Source of the DNA: Agapetus fuscipes
Lineage: Eukaryota > Arthropoda > Insecta > Trichoptera > Glossosomatidae
Assembly: GCA_951799405.1 (NCBI GenBank)
Contig: OX637352.1
Location: 15,634,820-15,698,819, forward strand
DNA length: 64,000 bases
Direction: 5' to 3'
Program-made: the position numbers and the translations under genes
Part shown: piece by piece, positions 10,246 through 20,869 of the stretch
How positions within the stretch are numbered: the first letter of the stretch is position 1
Layout of the letters: each line of letters begins with the position of its first letter
The notes under the pieces: generated by a model
What the model was told of the DNA's origin: nothing
What the model saw: the letters and a program-made list of their open reading frames with translations, nothing else
Databases searched by the model: none

Positions 10246-10661
10246 TCATCCAAGAAACTCTGGATGCTCTGGCATTGCCACTGAGCGGTAGCCTGCCGCA
10301 TGATAGGAGTAGATTTCCATGATTGGAGTCTTCGCCTGATCTTTCCTATGAAGCACGTCATCTGTCAATATGTGCACTAGAAAGACAGCCAAATGGACAT
10401 TAGGACTCTTCTCAACCCACTTCTTTGGCAGCATTGCTGCAAAATAAGTGGAGAATAATGCCAAGACAGGCTGGCGTCTGCAGGAATCCCCAAATCTGCA
10501 AAAGTAGCTAAAGGCTTCCCCATTCCCTTGTGAAACAAGTTGCAGACTATCACGGGGAAGCACGCACAGATTCTGGGCAGAGTCACCAGGTCTGGAGCCA
10601 GAGATGTTCCAGATCGATGTCTATGTCGAACATCTCCTTGAGCCATGCCATGGCGACACAA
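10246..10661 (-). pseudogene. Unidentified ORF pair, probably one frameshifted gene
   Basis: Two overlapping minus-strand frames (10377-10661 and 10246-10563) look like the halves of one protein with a frameshift near 10470. The first gives LPRICACFPVIVCNLFHKG, the second continues with FSTYFAAMLPKKWVEKSPN and TPIMEIYSYHAAGYRS. Composition is globular and GC is higher than the flanks. I do not recognise the family with confidence. A structural protein of an RNA virus is one guess, based only on its isolated, GC-richer character and the L-like relic elsewhere in the window. Confidence 0.35.
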
Positions 10662-10956
10662 TTCCTCAGTAGACTTGCGGATAACCTTTCCCCAATCGTT
10701 TCCTCTTTAAGAGAACAAGACGGCAAACTGTATTGAATAAAAGAATGGCTCTTTGTTTGTCAACTTCACTATTTTGCTTTCTCCACCCTCATGAACAACC
10801 ATCTTTATCGTCTCTGTGGCTTTTTCTGTTTTGTACCGACCTCATTCTGTGAATCACGATGAATATAACATTGCAAAATGCAATGGACAGTTCTTACAAT
10901 CTACAAGCTTAGAAAAAATATATAATAATGAAAGATTTAACATTCAGTTCTTAAAC

Positions 10957-11530
10957 TCAAGTTTTGGAAAAATATGACCAACATTTCTTATACTCTGCAA
11001 GTTTAGGAAAAATAGCTGTGCACCAAAATTCCAGAGCCTGTCCTACAATCTTCTGCACTGACTTGTCATCATATTGAATTACACAAAATTTGATGAGTTC
11101 GCTGCTCTCAAAGTCAGGACTGGCGACACAAAAAATACCTAATTGTTTTTTTAAAAAATGCATTTGTATTTGACCCATGCACTGGCTGGGTGTACTGCAC
11201 ATAAATAGCTATCCATCAATTTCAATGTTGATGGACAGTTCACTTTAATTACGTAACTTGTAGATATGCCTTCTGGCGATGCTCCAAATACTGGTAGTTC
11301 TGGAGACAAATGTAGGCCACATTTGGTAATTTTCAAATTTAATTTATTTTCCAATTCTTTTAAATTGTTCTTCTAATTGGATGCCCCGTCTCATTGACTG
11401 TGTCGTTAAAATTTTTGCACCCAAAATTGTCTCTACTAAAGAGCCGTCAGGAGTCCCGCAGTGTGCCGCATTGTAAATTTTTGATGCCGTTATGCGTCCA
11501 TATTTTAACCTGTGCCAAATGAATAATAAT
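10957..11530 (-). pseudogene. YqaJ-type nuclease relic (ISL2EU ORF2)
   Basis: Minus-strand frames match the C-terminal half of the nuclease at 60231-62404. GLHLSPELPVFGASPEG corresponds to the metal-binding loop; YVIKVNCPST corresponds to the EIK strand with the Glu changed. After a frameshift near 11180, IQMHFLKKQLGIFCVASPDF follows. The catalytic D and E are both altered (E and V here) and the frame is broken, so it is dead. It diverges from the intact copy, which suggests a different ISL2EU subfamily. Confidence 0.75.
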
Positions 11531-11599
11531 TCGTAAATACTAGATAATTTACTTTTTTAACAAAATGCTTTGCATATTAATAATTCCACATACAATGGT

Positions 11600-11958
11600 A
11601 ATACTATTATCCAAATATGAAATGAGATTGTGGTCTATTGTAGCTTGCATTTTAAGCATTTGAAACTCTCTAACTCTACTGATCGCACGTTCAACGTGTG
11701 TGTGCGTAAAGCTGCTCTACTCTTGGCGGCTTGTACTTCTGTACGAGTTCATTTTACATTATTTTGAACTGAGGGAGGACGCACTAAATGTGCTCCTTTG
11801 GTCTCTAATATATGAGCTATTATAGCCTCAGAGGGTAAAGTAGGTTTGAATAACTTTTGAGTCACATACAGTTTCAACAATTTATTATACGTAACACTTT
11901 TGTTCAGTTTTATTTTTGGACGCCATCGTGAGAGAACTCCAGCTTCTTCCATCTTCAA
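11600..11958 (-). pseudogene. DDE_4 transposase C-terminal relic
   Basis: The minus strand reads HILETKGAHLVRPPSVQNN, then after frame breaks a block like VERAISRVREF ending in a TIDHNL-like stretch. These are the last catalytic block and tail of the ISL2EU-type transposase seen intact at 57.9-58.2 kb. It lies next to, and in the same orientation as, the YqaJ relic. In the intact element the two genes converge, so this locus is rearranged or represents another subfamily. Confidence 0.65.
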
Positions 11959-12022
11959 GATATTTCTTCGCCTGTTCTAGAACTTTCTTACCGGTTTTCT
12001 GAGAATTTCTTTCAAGAAAACA

Positions 12023-12767
12023 ATGGCACCTTCGTTGGAACAAATAATGGATGAATTCCGAAACAACGGATTCGACCCCAGCGAGAGCATTGACATGCAA
12101 CTTTTCGGCTATGATACATCCTCTTCCTCTGCTTCCACGTCCCCAATTTATTCATCCTCTTTTCCTTCTCCATTCCCTTTTTCGTTCAATGAAGTTCAAT
12201 CTAACGCTAGAGAACCTTTAGCAGATCCATTCATTTCATTTTCGTCAAGAGCTAATGGAATTTACGCAGCTGCCAGCACACCGATTGCTTCGGCTGAATC
12301 AGTCGACTGTTGCTCCCATTGGTCGAAAATCTTCAATGTACTTAAATAATTCCTCTGCTTATCATCCAAGATATGCCAATTCTGGTGTTGATCCAATTCC
12401 TGTTTATACATCTGGTTCTCCTTCTGTCAACATCCCAGGATATGGAAATCCTTCTGATCTAAACTATGCATTTCCGTCAGTTGACTACGGTCATCGTTCT
12501 CCTCAATATTCTGCTGCATCCTCTACCAACATTCCAAGATATGCCAATAATACAACTGACCCAATGTCAGCATTTTCATCCGTTCCCCATGGGGAACGTT
12601 CTCCTAAATATTCTGCTACTCGTTACATCAACATGAACGCTTCAACCCATCCAATTTCCTCAGTTGCATCAGCTTCATATGGTGCGAAACCTCCAACATA
12701 CTGTGGTCCTTCCTCTTCTAAAATTCCAAGATTCGCAAATGGTTCGGTGAAAGAAGGGGGTTTTTAG
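12023..12767 (+). pseudogene. Ser/Tyr/Pro-rich repetitive protein, frameshifted
   Basis: Two overlapping plus-strand ORFs (12023-12349 and 12255-12767) read as one low-complexity protein with a frame change near 12300. The N-terminus begins MAPSLEQIMDEFRNNGFDPS. The second part carries about three degenerate repeats of roughly 35 residues, each with an IPRYAN-like step, a DP...F.S step and an RSPQYSA-like step. Frames remain open over 740 bp, so there was coding constraint at some time. No catalytic motif, signal peptide or membrane segment is visible. Origin unknown. Confidence 0.4.
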
Positions 12768-12769
12768 GT

Positions 12770-13420
12770 TTTTCTATTTGTATCTCCAAGCAGTCTATTA
12801 TTGCCTGCACTCTCCAATACTTAGATCTAAATGCCTGTTGTCAATTTTTCTGATGTCGTGTTCTGGCCAAAATATAAACACTTGTAGCCCGTGAGCCAAG
12901 AGTGGCACAGTTTTATGGAATATCCTGCAAGCAGATGACGTTGATTTCCCTAAATGCACACCTAGAATCTGATATTTATTTATTTAAATCTATAAACGGC
13001 TTTCGTCTTTTACAATAACAAAAATACATTTACTTACAATATTTTTTTTATATAAACTGTGGGAACATCGGTTTATTGGAAGAAATATTTACAGAGTTTT
13101 GGATTTATAATAGACAAATTAGTTCTTCCAAAATAGTCTGTTTTGTGGTTAAATTGATTTTATTCGAGAGAGATTTAGACACTAATAAATTGGCATTTGC
13201 TGACAAGATTTTCTCCCTATTAGTGATTTAAGTAGACTGTAGGCGGGCGTGTTCTTTCTTGCGAGTGCTCGTTGCGCCTGCTGAGGGATCCTCCGGGGAT
13301 CCTTGTGGCCTGGTGCAGTAGCAGGATCAGCTGAGGCGAGGTGGATGATGTTGGAGAAGGGCTGGCCAGAACACCGATGACTTTTTAGTAGGGTGTGGTC
13401 CTAAAAGGGACCTTCCGACA
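12770..13420. other. Unassigned stretch next to a Gypsy fragment
   Basis: No confident feature. The GC-richer end (13230-13420) may be downstream polyprotein or UTR sequence of the minus-strand Gypsy element that begins at 13422. Confidence 0.35.
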
Positions 13421-13421
13421 C

Positions 13422-13945
13422 TTATCTGTCCACAAAGCCATTGTGCTGTTGGGTAGCTGCGTGAGTTGTAGATCCGGAGCAGGATCTTTTTGCCTTAACT
13501 CGATAAGTTCTTGGTCGTTTATCTGGGCTTTTGTCGATGTCGATGTTTGGTTGCATGGTTATTGCGTCGACTCTGGATAGCGCATCAGCTACGATTTTTT
13601 CTTCTCCTGAGATGTGCCTGACATCTGTGGTGAATTGTGAGATGAAATCTAGCTGTCGTCCTTGTCTTGGCGACGAGCAGTTTTTCTTGGTTTTGAATGC
13701 GAATGTTAATGGTTTGTGGTCTGTAAGTATGTGAAAAATTCGTCCTTCAATGAGCTGCCGAAAATACTTAGTGGCTTCGTACATGGCTGTCAGTTCTCTG
13801 TCGTAGGTGCTGTATTTCTTTTGAGCGTCTGTGAATTTCCTCGAAAAGAATGCTAGTGGTTGCCATTCTTTTCCGTGAAGTTGCTGGAGTACTGCTCCCA
13901 TAGCATTGTCAGATGCGTCAACATCCAGGGGGATTTCTGCCAATC
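13422..13945 (-). pseudogene. Gypsy RNase H domain fragment
   Basis: The minus strand encodes the RT-RNase H segment of a Ty3/Gypsy polyprotein: LDVDASDNAMGAVLQQ (RNase H start), PLAFFSRKFTDAQKKYSTYD, ELTAMYEATKYFRQLIEGR, ILTDHKPLTFAF, and the end block VADALSRVDAI. RNase H removes the RNA strand during reverse transcription. Before the RNase H start (13945) the frame changes to unrelated sequence, so the RT is lost. A single fragment without LTRs. Confidence 0.85.
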
Positions 13946-13949
13946 CCAT

Positions 13950-14355
13950 CCAATATAAACATAAAATAAAAAACTTATAACTTAACATAACATAATCAAG
14001 ATGAAAGATCTTTTATAAGCATGAGAGCAATCATTTAATCATCAAGCACAGCAAACTAAACACTGGCAACTGGAGGAAATCATTTCTTTAACAAAGTCCT
14101 AAATGATATGACAGATTTATTTAATGTGATAATGCTTACACACGGAATGTGTAGATTTTGCTCTAAAATGCTCGCAATGAAGAACATATCTTTTGGAATA
14201 CCCAGAATACACCTGGGGATGATTTCCTATCAGCATTACATACTGCTCACTGATTGACTTCCCCATGTCCTGTTTCTTTTCTTGAGAAGAGTAATCATCA
14301 GGCTCTTCTGTACTGCTCACATAATCAGAAGGTGACAGAGTGACAACATCATTAA
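13950..14355 (-). other. Unassigned stretch with a 67-codon minus ORF
   Basis: An open frame at 14117-14320 (ending HSVCKHYHIK) continues upstream to about 14380 without an ATG. It is next to YqaJ fragments and may be related transposon sequence. Not recognised. Confidence 0.25.
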
Positions 14356-14359
14356 TTTC

Positions 14360-14815
14360 TCTATCAATATGAGTTTGCTGCTCTCAGTCAGGACTTGCGA
14401 CACAAAAAATAACAAATTATTATTTTACGAAATGCATTTGCATTTGTTTTTGACCCATGCACCTGGGACTGGGTGTACTTCCACAGAAATAATTGTCCAT
14501 CGATTTCAATGTTGATGGACAGTTTGCTTTAATTACATAATTTGTAGATATGCCTCCTGGCGATGCTCCAAATCATTTATGAAAATAAACCAATCACAGC
14601 AGTCACAGTATTAAAAAAAAACAGACTGCTTGAGTAGAACCACACTTATGATTTTTTCTAAATTTTTCAAGGCCCAGTATCGCTGAGTTTGCTTTAATTA
14701 CATAATTTGTAGATATGCCTCCTGGCGATGCTCCAAATACATTTATGAAGATAAACCAATCACAGCAGTCACAGTATTAAAAAAAAAACAGAGTGCTTGA
14801 GTAGAACTACACTTA
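14360..14815 (-). pseudogene. Tandemly repeated YqaJ nuclease fragment
   Basis: Minus-strand sequence similar to the 10957-11530 relic (the GASPGGIST / YVIKANCPST region). A piece of about 125 bp is present twice, at about 14525-14650 and 14691-14815, with the same adjoining non-coding sequence. This is a local duplication inside a dead ISL2EU fragment. Confidence 0.6.
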
Positions 14816-14819
14816 TGTC

Positions 14820-15840
14820 GTCCAAGCTGTCCGTCGCCCGTGCCCGTTGGGCAGCCCTGTGTCGGGCAAGACACGCCGCGCGAAGGCGGGCTATGGTGTC
14901 TGTCCACCAATAGGCCGGCGGTCCCGCGCGGCGCCTCGAGCACCGAACCATGGCCGCGTCGCAAGCGCGCCTGGTGAGGTCGTCAAGCCTCTCAACCCTG
15001 TCTGCCTTTTTGTCTCTTTGGGACCCACCTCTTTATGCACAACAAGGGTCCAGCTACGCCCGGGAGGAACGTCTCCAGGGCAGGACCCCTGGAGTCCCCC
15101 CTCGCTAGGCGTAGCTGCAGGGACCCATTGGCACCTCTTCTGATGCCCTGGATCCCCGGTAGACCCTCATGCTTTTAGTACGGTCGCGTATGAGGGGGGC
15201 ACCTCAGTCCTGGTGACTGGGGCAATGGTCGCTGTCTCTAGCGGCTTTGGCCGCCTTTTAACGGCAACCGGAGCCACCGTAGCCCCTTTACTCTCTTTTC
15301 TCTTCCTGTGGCTGACCACGGTCCATCCCGTGGCCAGCCCTTCCACCCGTTCTTTGGGTGGGCCCTTATTCCTTTTCATCAGGACATGACGGGTTTTCGG
15401 CAGGCCCTGATGATTTTTTTGCAGCTGCTGCGGCTATTGGCGCTGTGGTTGAAGCCGCTGCGGCTGCGGTTGATTCCGCTGCACTTGAGGCGCCGGCCGT
15501 GGCAGCCCCCTTGGGCTGGGCTTGGGCGTCTCTACCATGTCTGTCTGGCAAGAGATGCTGGCGGTATCGCACGCCAGACAGTCTCGTCAGACTAGCCAAA
15601 TTGAGGGCCCTTGCGACTCCCTCCCTGATGGGAATGTGGACGTTCGTCCGCCCAGCGATGAAGTCGCGAATGCCCTCAAGCACCAAGACGAGCTCCTTGC
15701 TCGTCTTCCAGCACTCCTCACGGCATTTGCCCCCCCCCAAAATCCATGGGACAGCCCAAAGCCGAAGCTTTGGGAGGGGATTCTCCACCGCCAGAAGCGG
15801 TGGTACCCCCCTGGGGTATATGATTCAATACCGTTTCTTC
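14820..15840 (-). pseudogene. R1-like LINE fragment (ORF1 and start of pol)
   Basis: A GC-rich island on the minus strand. From 15788 it reads an Ala-rich gag-like ORF1 (VLEGIRDFIAGRTNVHIPIR, then long Ala stretches), continuing after a frameshift into 15167-15379 (TGWTVVSHRKRKESKG, ending PPSYATVLKA). Then, at about 14770-14950, comes the linker typical of R1-group pol (YWWTDTIARLRAACLARHRA). The endonuclease between them is deleted. The sharp GC difference from the flanks marks recent or compositionally distinct origin. Confidence 0.6.
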
Positions 15841-16001
15841 CATTATAATCGACTCTTTTTTTTTGTAAAAAAAAAAAGAAAAAGATTTAAAAAAAAACAT
15901 AAGATATATACACATATACATACAAATATAAACACAATACATAAGATAGAATTATAAGATAAAATGCTTCACCCAGTCTTCCCCGGTCTGCAGGCGCCTA
16001 T

Positions 16002-16199
16002 CTGAATGTCCCCACCCTGGGGGCGCGCCTATCTATCTAAGTCCCACCCACTAGATATTCCACAGACCTGAATGTGCCCACCCTGGGGGCGCGCCTATCT
16101 ATCTAAGTCCCACCCACTAGATATTCCACAGACCTGAATGTCCCCACCCTGGGGGCGCGCCTATCTATCTAAGTCCCACCCACTAGATATTCCACAGAC
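16002..16199. repeat. Three tandem 66-bp repeats
   Basis: Three almost identical units, each starting CTGAATGT(C/G)CCCACCC and containing GGGGGCGCGCCTATC and CCCACCCACTAGATATT. They lie 5' (in minus orientation) of the R1-like ORF1 and could be the promoter-region repeats of that LINE. This is inferred from position only. Confidence 0.75.
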
Positions 16200-16209
16200 C
16201 GGAGTCAGC

Positions 16210-17195
16210 AGGGCAGCAGCACCAATAAACTACATTTATAATAAATAGATAAAAAAATAAATTAAATTAAGAACCTGAGCGCTAATGGGGAGACATCCCC
16301 TCCAGCGCTCAGGGGTTGGCTTTGGTCCCAACTCTCGTCTCTTTATGAGGACAAGCATTGGTAAGCCCCCAAGCCACGACAAGGCCCGCACCATGAAGGG
16401 GGAAAGAAATTTGTAATCCTTCAACGGGATTTACCTCTCTATAATATTTTAAGAGTTGCACTCTTCTGTCCCCTTCTGCGATAAGCCCCTTTCGATGATC
16501 TTTTCAAGGACGGAACCACCAACTTCCATCTGGGGTAAATATATTGTTTGTTATATACCTCACGCATGAATAACGGTACGCGACTTGCAGTGTGTGTAAA
16601 AAAAATACTTTATTAACTTTACACAGAGACAAGTACAGACAAATTAATCTTACAGGAAACAAATACAGGTTGATAGAAATGAAAATGGGGAATGACGCCT
16701 TTTTGGGGTCGCCAGGTGCTTTTATACCTTCGATGGCGCGTGGGCTAAGCGTGGGTGTAATAACCTCTGGTTTCAAGGACAAGGGTGGAGGGCTCACACA
16801 GGACTCCTGGTGTCTTCCAAGAATCTCACGCTGCTGAAGGGAAATATTTTATTTGTATTTCCCACCAAAAGACATTTTCTATTGTTAACCCAAGTGACAT
16901 CTAGACACTTGTTTAGATAGATCCTTTTCCAGTTGAATAAATTCATATTAAAATGTTATTTCTTTCTTTAAAAAAAGATGAATAATATCTTGGGACCGCA
17001 CACCTGCATGTCACTGACTTTGATTTATAATATTTCTATGGGGTGGACGTAACTCTTGCAAATGCACTCTTGAAATGTTTGTTGAGACGACTGTTGATTT
17101 CACAGTTCAATTCATTTAGCTTGTGGGAAGCTATCTTCAGGTCATCAATGTTGTATTAATTTTCTTGTGGTCACAGCAATCATCTATAATAATGG
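16210..17195. other. Unassigned stretch, perhaps LINE 5' region
   Basis: No supportable gene. 16260-16440 is GC-richer and may be leader of the R1-like element. 16560-17195 shows nothing that I recognise. Confidence 0.3.
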
Positions 17196-17199
17196 GTCT

Positions 17200-18262
17200 T
17201 CAGGTATCACATTTAATTTTTTTATTTTCTTTATTTACGGCGGTATGCCAATTACACAAAAAAAAGATATATACATACACACATGTTAGAGTTAAAATCA
17301 CAGTATAAAACAATGAGTATAAATAGTAATGGAACTACAAAAAAAAATACATATATTATGTAGAAAAAAAGATGTAAATTATACATGTAGGATAAAAATT
17401 AGAAAAGAAAAAAGTACAATAAAACTTAAAAATAAACGAAAGATATGAGAAAACAAAGTCAAAAATTTAATAAACAATGAAACACAGTTTACAATACCCT
17501 TATGTAGGAGATTATAAAATATTTAAAAATATATAAACATACATCCTCATAAGAATGAGTTATTCTTATCAAATATAAAATATAATATAGTGCAACCAAA
17601 TTCCTTCAAACAATGCATTGTGCAAGCTCATTCACAAATTTCAATCTCAAAGCAGACCTGAATGAGTCAAGAGACATAGCAAATACATCTATATCATTAT
17701 TTGAGAAGTACTTGTTGGCTAACTCATGAAGTCTGTGAATTACTGTATTTTTGACATAATTTGTTGTTACAAGCTTTTGGTGGAATAATTCACAGCTTCT
17801 ACTATTGTGGCGAGGTACATGCAGATATATTTGCTCAAGCAATTCAGGGCTGTCGACAAGTGAATTTAAAATTTTATATAAAAATGCAAGATGTGTAAAA
17901 TACGTCTGTGCTTAAGTGTTAACAGATTAGTTGAATTAAGTAAAAAGTTATAGTTAGTTGAGTTACATTGATTACCTAATTTATAATTTAGAAACCTTAA
18001 AAAATTGCGTTGCACACGTTCGATCAAATTATCATATATTTGATAACCGGGAGACCAAATTTGCGAATTATATTCCAATCTGCTCCAAACAAGAGATGTG
18101 TACAGTAATTTAATGCTGTTTAAATTATTAAAATCCTTGGCAGTGCGGCATACGAAGCCCAAAGTCCTCATGGCCTTTCTGGTGACGTCAGATATGTGAG
18201 CAGAAAAAGACAGTTCTGAATCAAAAATAACACCAAGATCTCTCATTTGGTCAACTGACTGT
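17200..18262 (-). pseudogene. 5'-truncated Jockey-like LINE, C-terminal part
   Basis: Two minus-strand frames (17866-18273 and 17606-17842) carry the post-catalytic part of a Jockey-group RT: RDLGVIFDSELSFSAHISD, RKAMRTLGFVCRTAKDF, LVWSRLEYNSQIWSPGYQ, ERVQRNFLRFLNYK, and the family's trailing RHNSRSCELFHQ block after a frameshift. There is no YADD block: the copy starts 3' of it. The 3' end is AT-rich near 17200. Truncation at about 18262 is the usual outcome of target-primed reverse transcription. Confidence 0.8.
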
Positions 18263-18745
18263 AAACAGTGCAATCCTTTAGTGAGTCAGGCAAACTGTCT
18301 CTGACATTCTTGTCAATGCAACTGCAAGACCTCTTTATGTCATTGAACATTGAGTTGACCTCCATTCTTAACTTTAGGGGCTCTTTGAATTGAATTTCAA
18401 AGTCAGTCTGTGTGTCCATAGGGTCACTAGAAGGCCCCTGAGATTGAGACACTGTGTAGTCAGCTATATGTCTTGTACTCTCTCGAGGAGCATTGTCTTC
18501 ATCACTGCTGGGGTCTCTCTTCGACTGGTTTTTCCTATTCATGAGCTTGGCATCACTTTCTTCATGGAACTCACATTGACGTAACATTTTTGTGATCACC
18601 CCATGGTTTCTCAGTTCATTTAATTCTTCTCTTGTGCCATGTTTAGTGATGAGGTTCGCGCAGCCTTTGCAGTATTTCTTCTTCTTAATTGGTTGATCCA
18701 TATTGCAGTCCATAAAGATGCCCCCGGTTTCCTGTTTTAAGTTTC
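18263..18745 (-). CDS. Unidentified ORF joined to the env relic
   Basis: The minus-strand frame (ORF 18243-18791) encodes a charged protein with a Cys motif (KKKYCKGCANLITKHG), a Ser/Asp linker and a C-terminal helical part. Its first about 20 residues overlap the end of the env relic in another frame. I do not recognise it. It may be host or retroviral accessory sequence. The LINE at 17200-18262 truncates its 3' end. Confidence 0.3.
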
Positions 18746-18749
18746 CCTT

Positions 18750-19411
18750 TTTGAGTTTGGTGGCCGACAATGTGTGAAGGAAGAAGAACACATGATTGTA
18801 TCTTTAGCGTAAGCTTTGCAGTTGTCCATGGTGAATATACCTGTGTCTTGGATAGTCTCATCTTGGATCTTGTGATAGGCATCCGGGCATAAGATACTCA
18901 ATACTTCTGACTTGTTGATTGATTGATGTTCTCCCGAATGAACCCTGTGGGATTCTCGTATTGCATGATTGGTGATAAATTTTCATGCTTTGTAGAAGTA
19001 ACGAATAACATCTCACAGTTCTGTTTTACATTGCCAGATGTGGAGTACACAGTTTGGTCATTGCATATAAATTCATTGTTGTGTATCTCAAAGCAATTCT
19101 TCACTGTGTTCATGGCCACATAACCCAACTCTGATACGGCTAAATATTTTGAGGAGGGTTGGATGTAAACAAAGGTATTGTTGAGTATTTTTGTTTGGAA
19201 TAGGTAGAGAAATACCATTGTACAGAGTAAAAATATTTGTTCAGATGTTAATGGAATCTGAATAATAAAAATCTGAATATAACTTAAATACTTAAATCCA
19301 TTATTTTAGCTGCATTTTCTGCAAACAATGGAAATTGAAATGTTTTATCGCTGGGCAATGATTTTGTGCTATCTTTGATTAAGTTTAGAAGTTTTATGGA
19401 ACAGACAATAG
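18750..19411 (-). pseudogene. Env (F-like) C-terminal part of the gypsy/errantivirus relic
   Basis: Minus-strand frames at 18898-19400 and 18750-18882 resemble the distal ectodomain of insect errantivirus envelope proteins, which are membrane fusion glycoproteins related to baculovirus F. There is a Cys-containing region with a FVYIQPSSKYLAVSE stretch followed by spaced cysteines, and then an NCKAYA-like block. Several stops and frameshifts are present. It is the continuation of the env piece at 25322-25960, from which it is separated by the Copia element. No functional env is encoded. Confidence 0.7.
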
Positions 19412-19596
19412 TGTTGAAATGATGTTGAAACGGCAGGATAATTAGATAATATTCATTTATTTCGCACAGACTTTTTCACAACAACAGCATATTGTTTTCA
19501 CTCAAATGACATTCTTTTGTTTTCCATATTCAAAAACAGTGTTCTATATTCAAACTTATTCTAACTAAATATTTGTTTCATTTATTAAATTCAACA
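19412..19596 (-). repeat. Copia 3' LTR
   Basis: 185 bp, matching 25137-25321. It has TG...CA ends (TGTTGAA at one end, TTCAACA at the other). A short purine tract (AAGGGAGTG on the minus strand) lies just inside it as the likely polypurine tract. Confidence 0.95.
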
Positions 19597-19725
19597 CACT
19601 CCCTTAATGAATGCAATAAACAAAAATAATAATGAACATAAAATAAAGAATTACTCAATAATAATAACATAATGATTTTCTAATTTTAACAATGGTTGGA
19701 ATAAATAAAGCAAACACTACATTAA

Positions 19726-20333
19726 TTAAGACATGAGCTTATTCTTAAAGTTTTGATACTTGGCATGAAGTAAAGGTTTCGTTAAACAATCAGCAATATT
19801 TTGATCAGTAGGACAATACAAAATATGAAACCAGCCTTTCTTGAATTCATCTTTCACTAAATGATACTTTACATCAATATAAACACATTTCCTTGTCAAT
19901 TGATTTGCTTGGATCATCTTGATACAGCTTTGATTGTCTACATACAAATTTACATCAATTTTTCTTGAAAGTAGTTCCTCAAGAAGTGTCTTGACATATT
20001 TCATTTCTTTAACGCTATGAGCAGCTGCAATATATTCAGCTTCAGTAGATGATTGTGCTACTAGAGACTGTTTACGAGAGCACCATGCAATTGGTCCTCC
20101 TGCATAGAATATAACATATCCAGTTGTACTCTTCCTGTCATAGCTGTCTCCACCTAAGAGTGTATGAACTATCATTGCTGTTTTTGTAAAATATTCCATC
20201 TTTTGTAGTTCCTTTAATATATCGAAGTGTCCTCTTGATATTCACAACGTCCTTTTTCATTGGTTGTTTTGAGAAGCGGCTAGCATAATTTACAGCATAG
20301 CTTATATCAGGACGAGTCTTTGTTGACATATAA
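19726..20333 (-). pseudogene. Copia RNase H domain
   Basis: Minus-strand frames 20138-20329 and 19726-20199 give the RT tail (STKTRPDISYAVNYASRFSK), the inter-domain GTTKDGIFYK, and RNase H (GYVIFYAGGPIAWCSRKQS, SSTEAEYIAAAHSVKEMKY, LYVDNQSCIKMI, ending DCLTKPL). A frameshift near 20160 breaks it. It was separated from RT by the MITE at 20334-20866. Confidence 0.9.
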
Positions 20334-20866
20334 AGGCCCTGATCGACGGGCGAGTAAAACCGCGGTGTTGCGGCTCGTCGGTAATGCTCGCCGGTGTATC
20401 ATTGCAATACCGCGGTATTATATACCGACGAGCCGGGCTCGTGGCTCGTCATGTATGTTTGATTTTTTACTCGGCTCGCCATGAAACCGCATTATTGTGT
20501 TTTGTTTTTGTATTATGGGTGCCACTAACGTCAACAATTCGTCATACAAATCCGCAGACATTCTGAGGTAATTTCTGTAATCAAGTGGTTCTGCTGACAA
20601 TTCACGTATCAAATGGGTATGCGACAAGTGCTGCCTCTTTTCGATCCAACTTTTAACCCAAACTCTAGGGCGTCTACGCTTATTTTTTCTAATTTCGTTG
20701 CATGCTATAGCGAGGTAACACAAAACTTCATATTTTGAGCACGACATCTTGAACCGACCGCGATCGCACGACTGTTTTGCTCGCTAGTCGATCAGCGCTG
20801 ACGAGCCGCGAGTAAAACCGTCGCTCTAAAACCGCGGTATAATAGCTCGTACGTCGATCACCCGCT
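20334..20866. mobile_element. Harbinger-type MITE inside Copia pol
   Basis: 533 bp flanked by TAA/TTA 3-bp duplications (20331-20333 and 20867-20869), as PIF/Harbinger makes. The ends pair imperfectly, 11 of 15 bases (AGGCCCTGATCGACG versus AGCGGGTGATCGACG). Removing it with one TTA restores the Copia frame at the ...VGSLLYMSTK junction. The interior keeps a minus-strand N-terminal piece of a Harbinger transposase (20418-20747; RPRVWVKSWIEKRQHLSH, ELSAEPLDYRNYLRMSADLY). It is therefore a deletion derivative of an autonomous parent. Confidence 0.9.
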
Positions 20867-20869
20867 TAA

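Noticed and set aside
14847..15957. Several plus-strand ORFs in the GC-rich island
   Set aside because: Shadows of the minus-strand R1-like ORF1/pol, where motifs are found.
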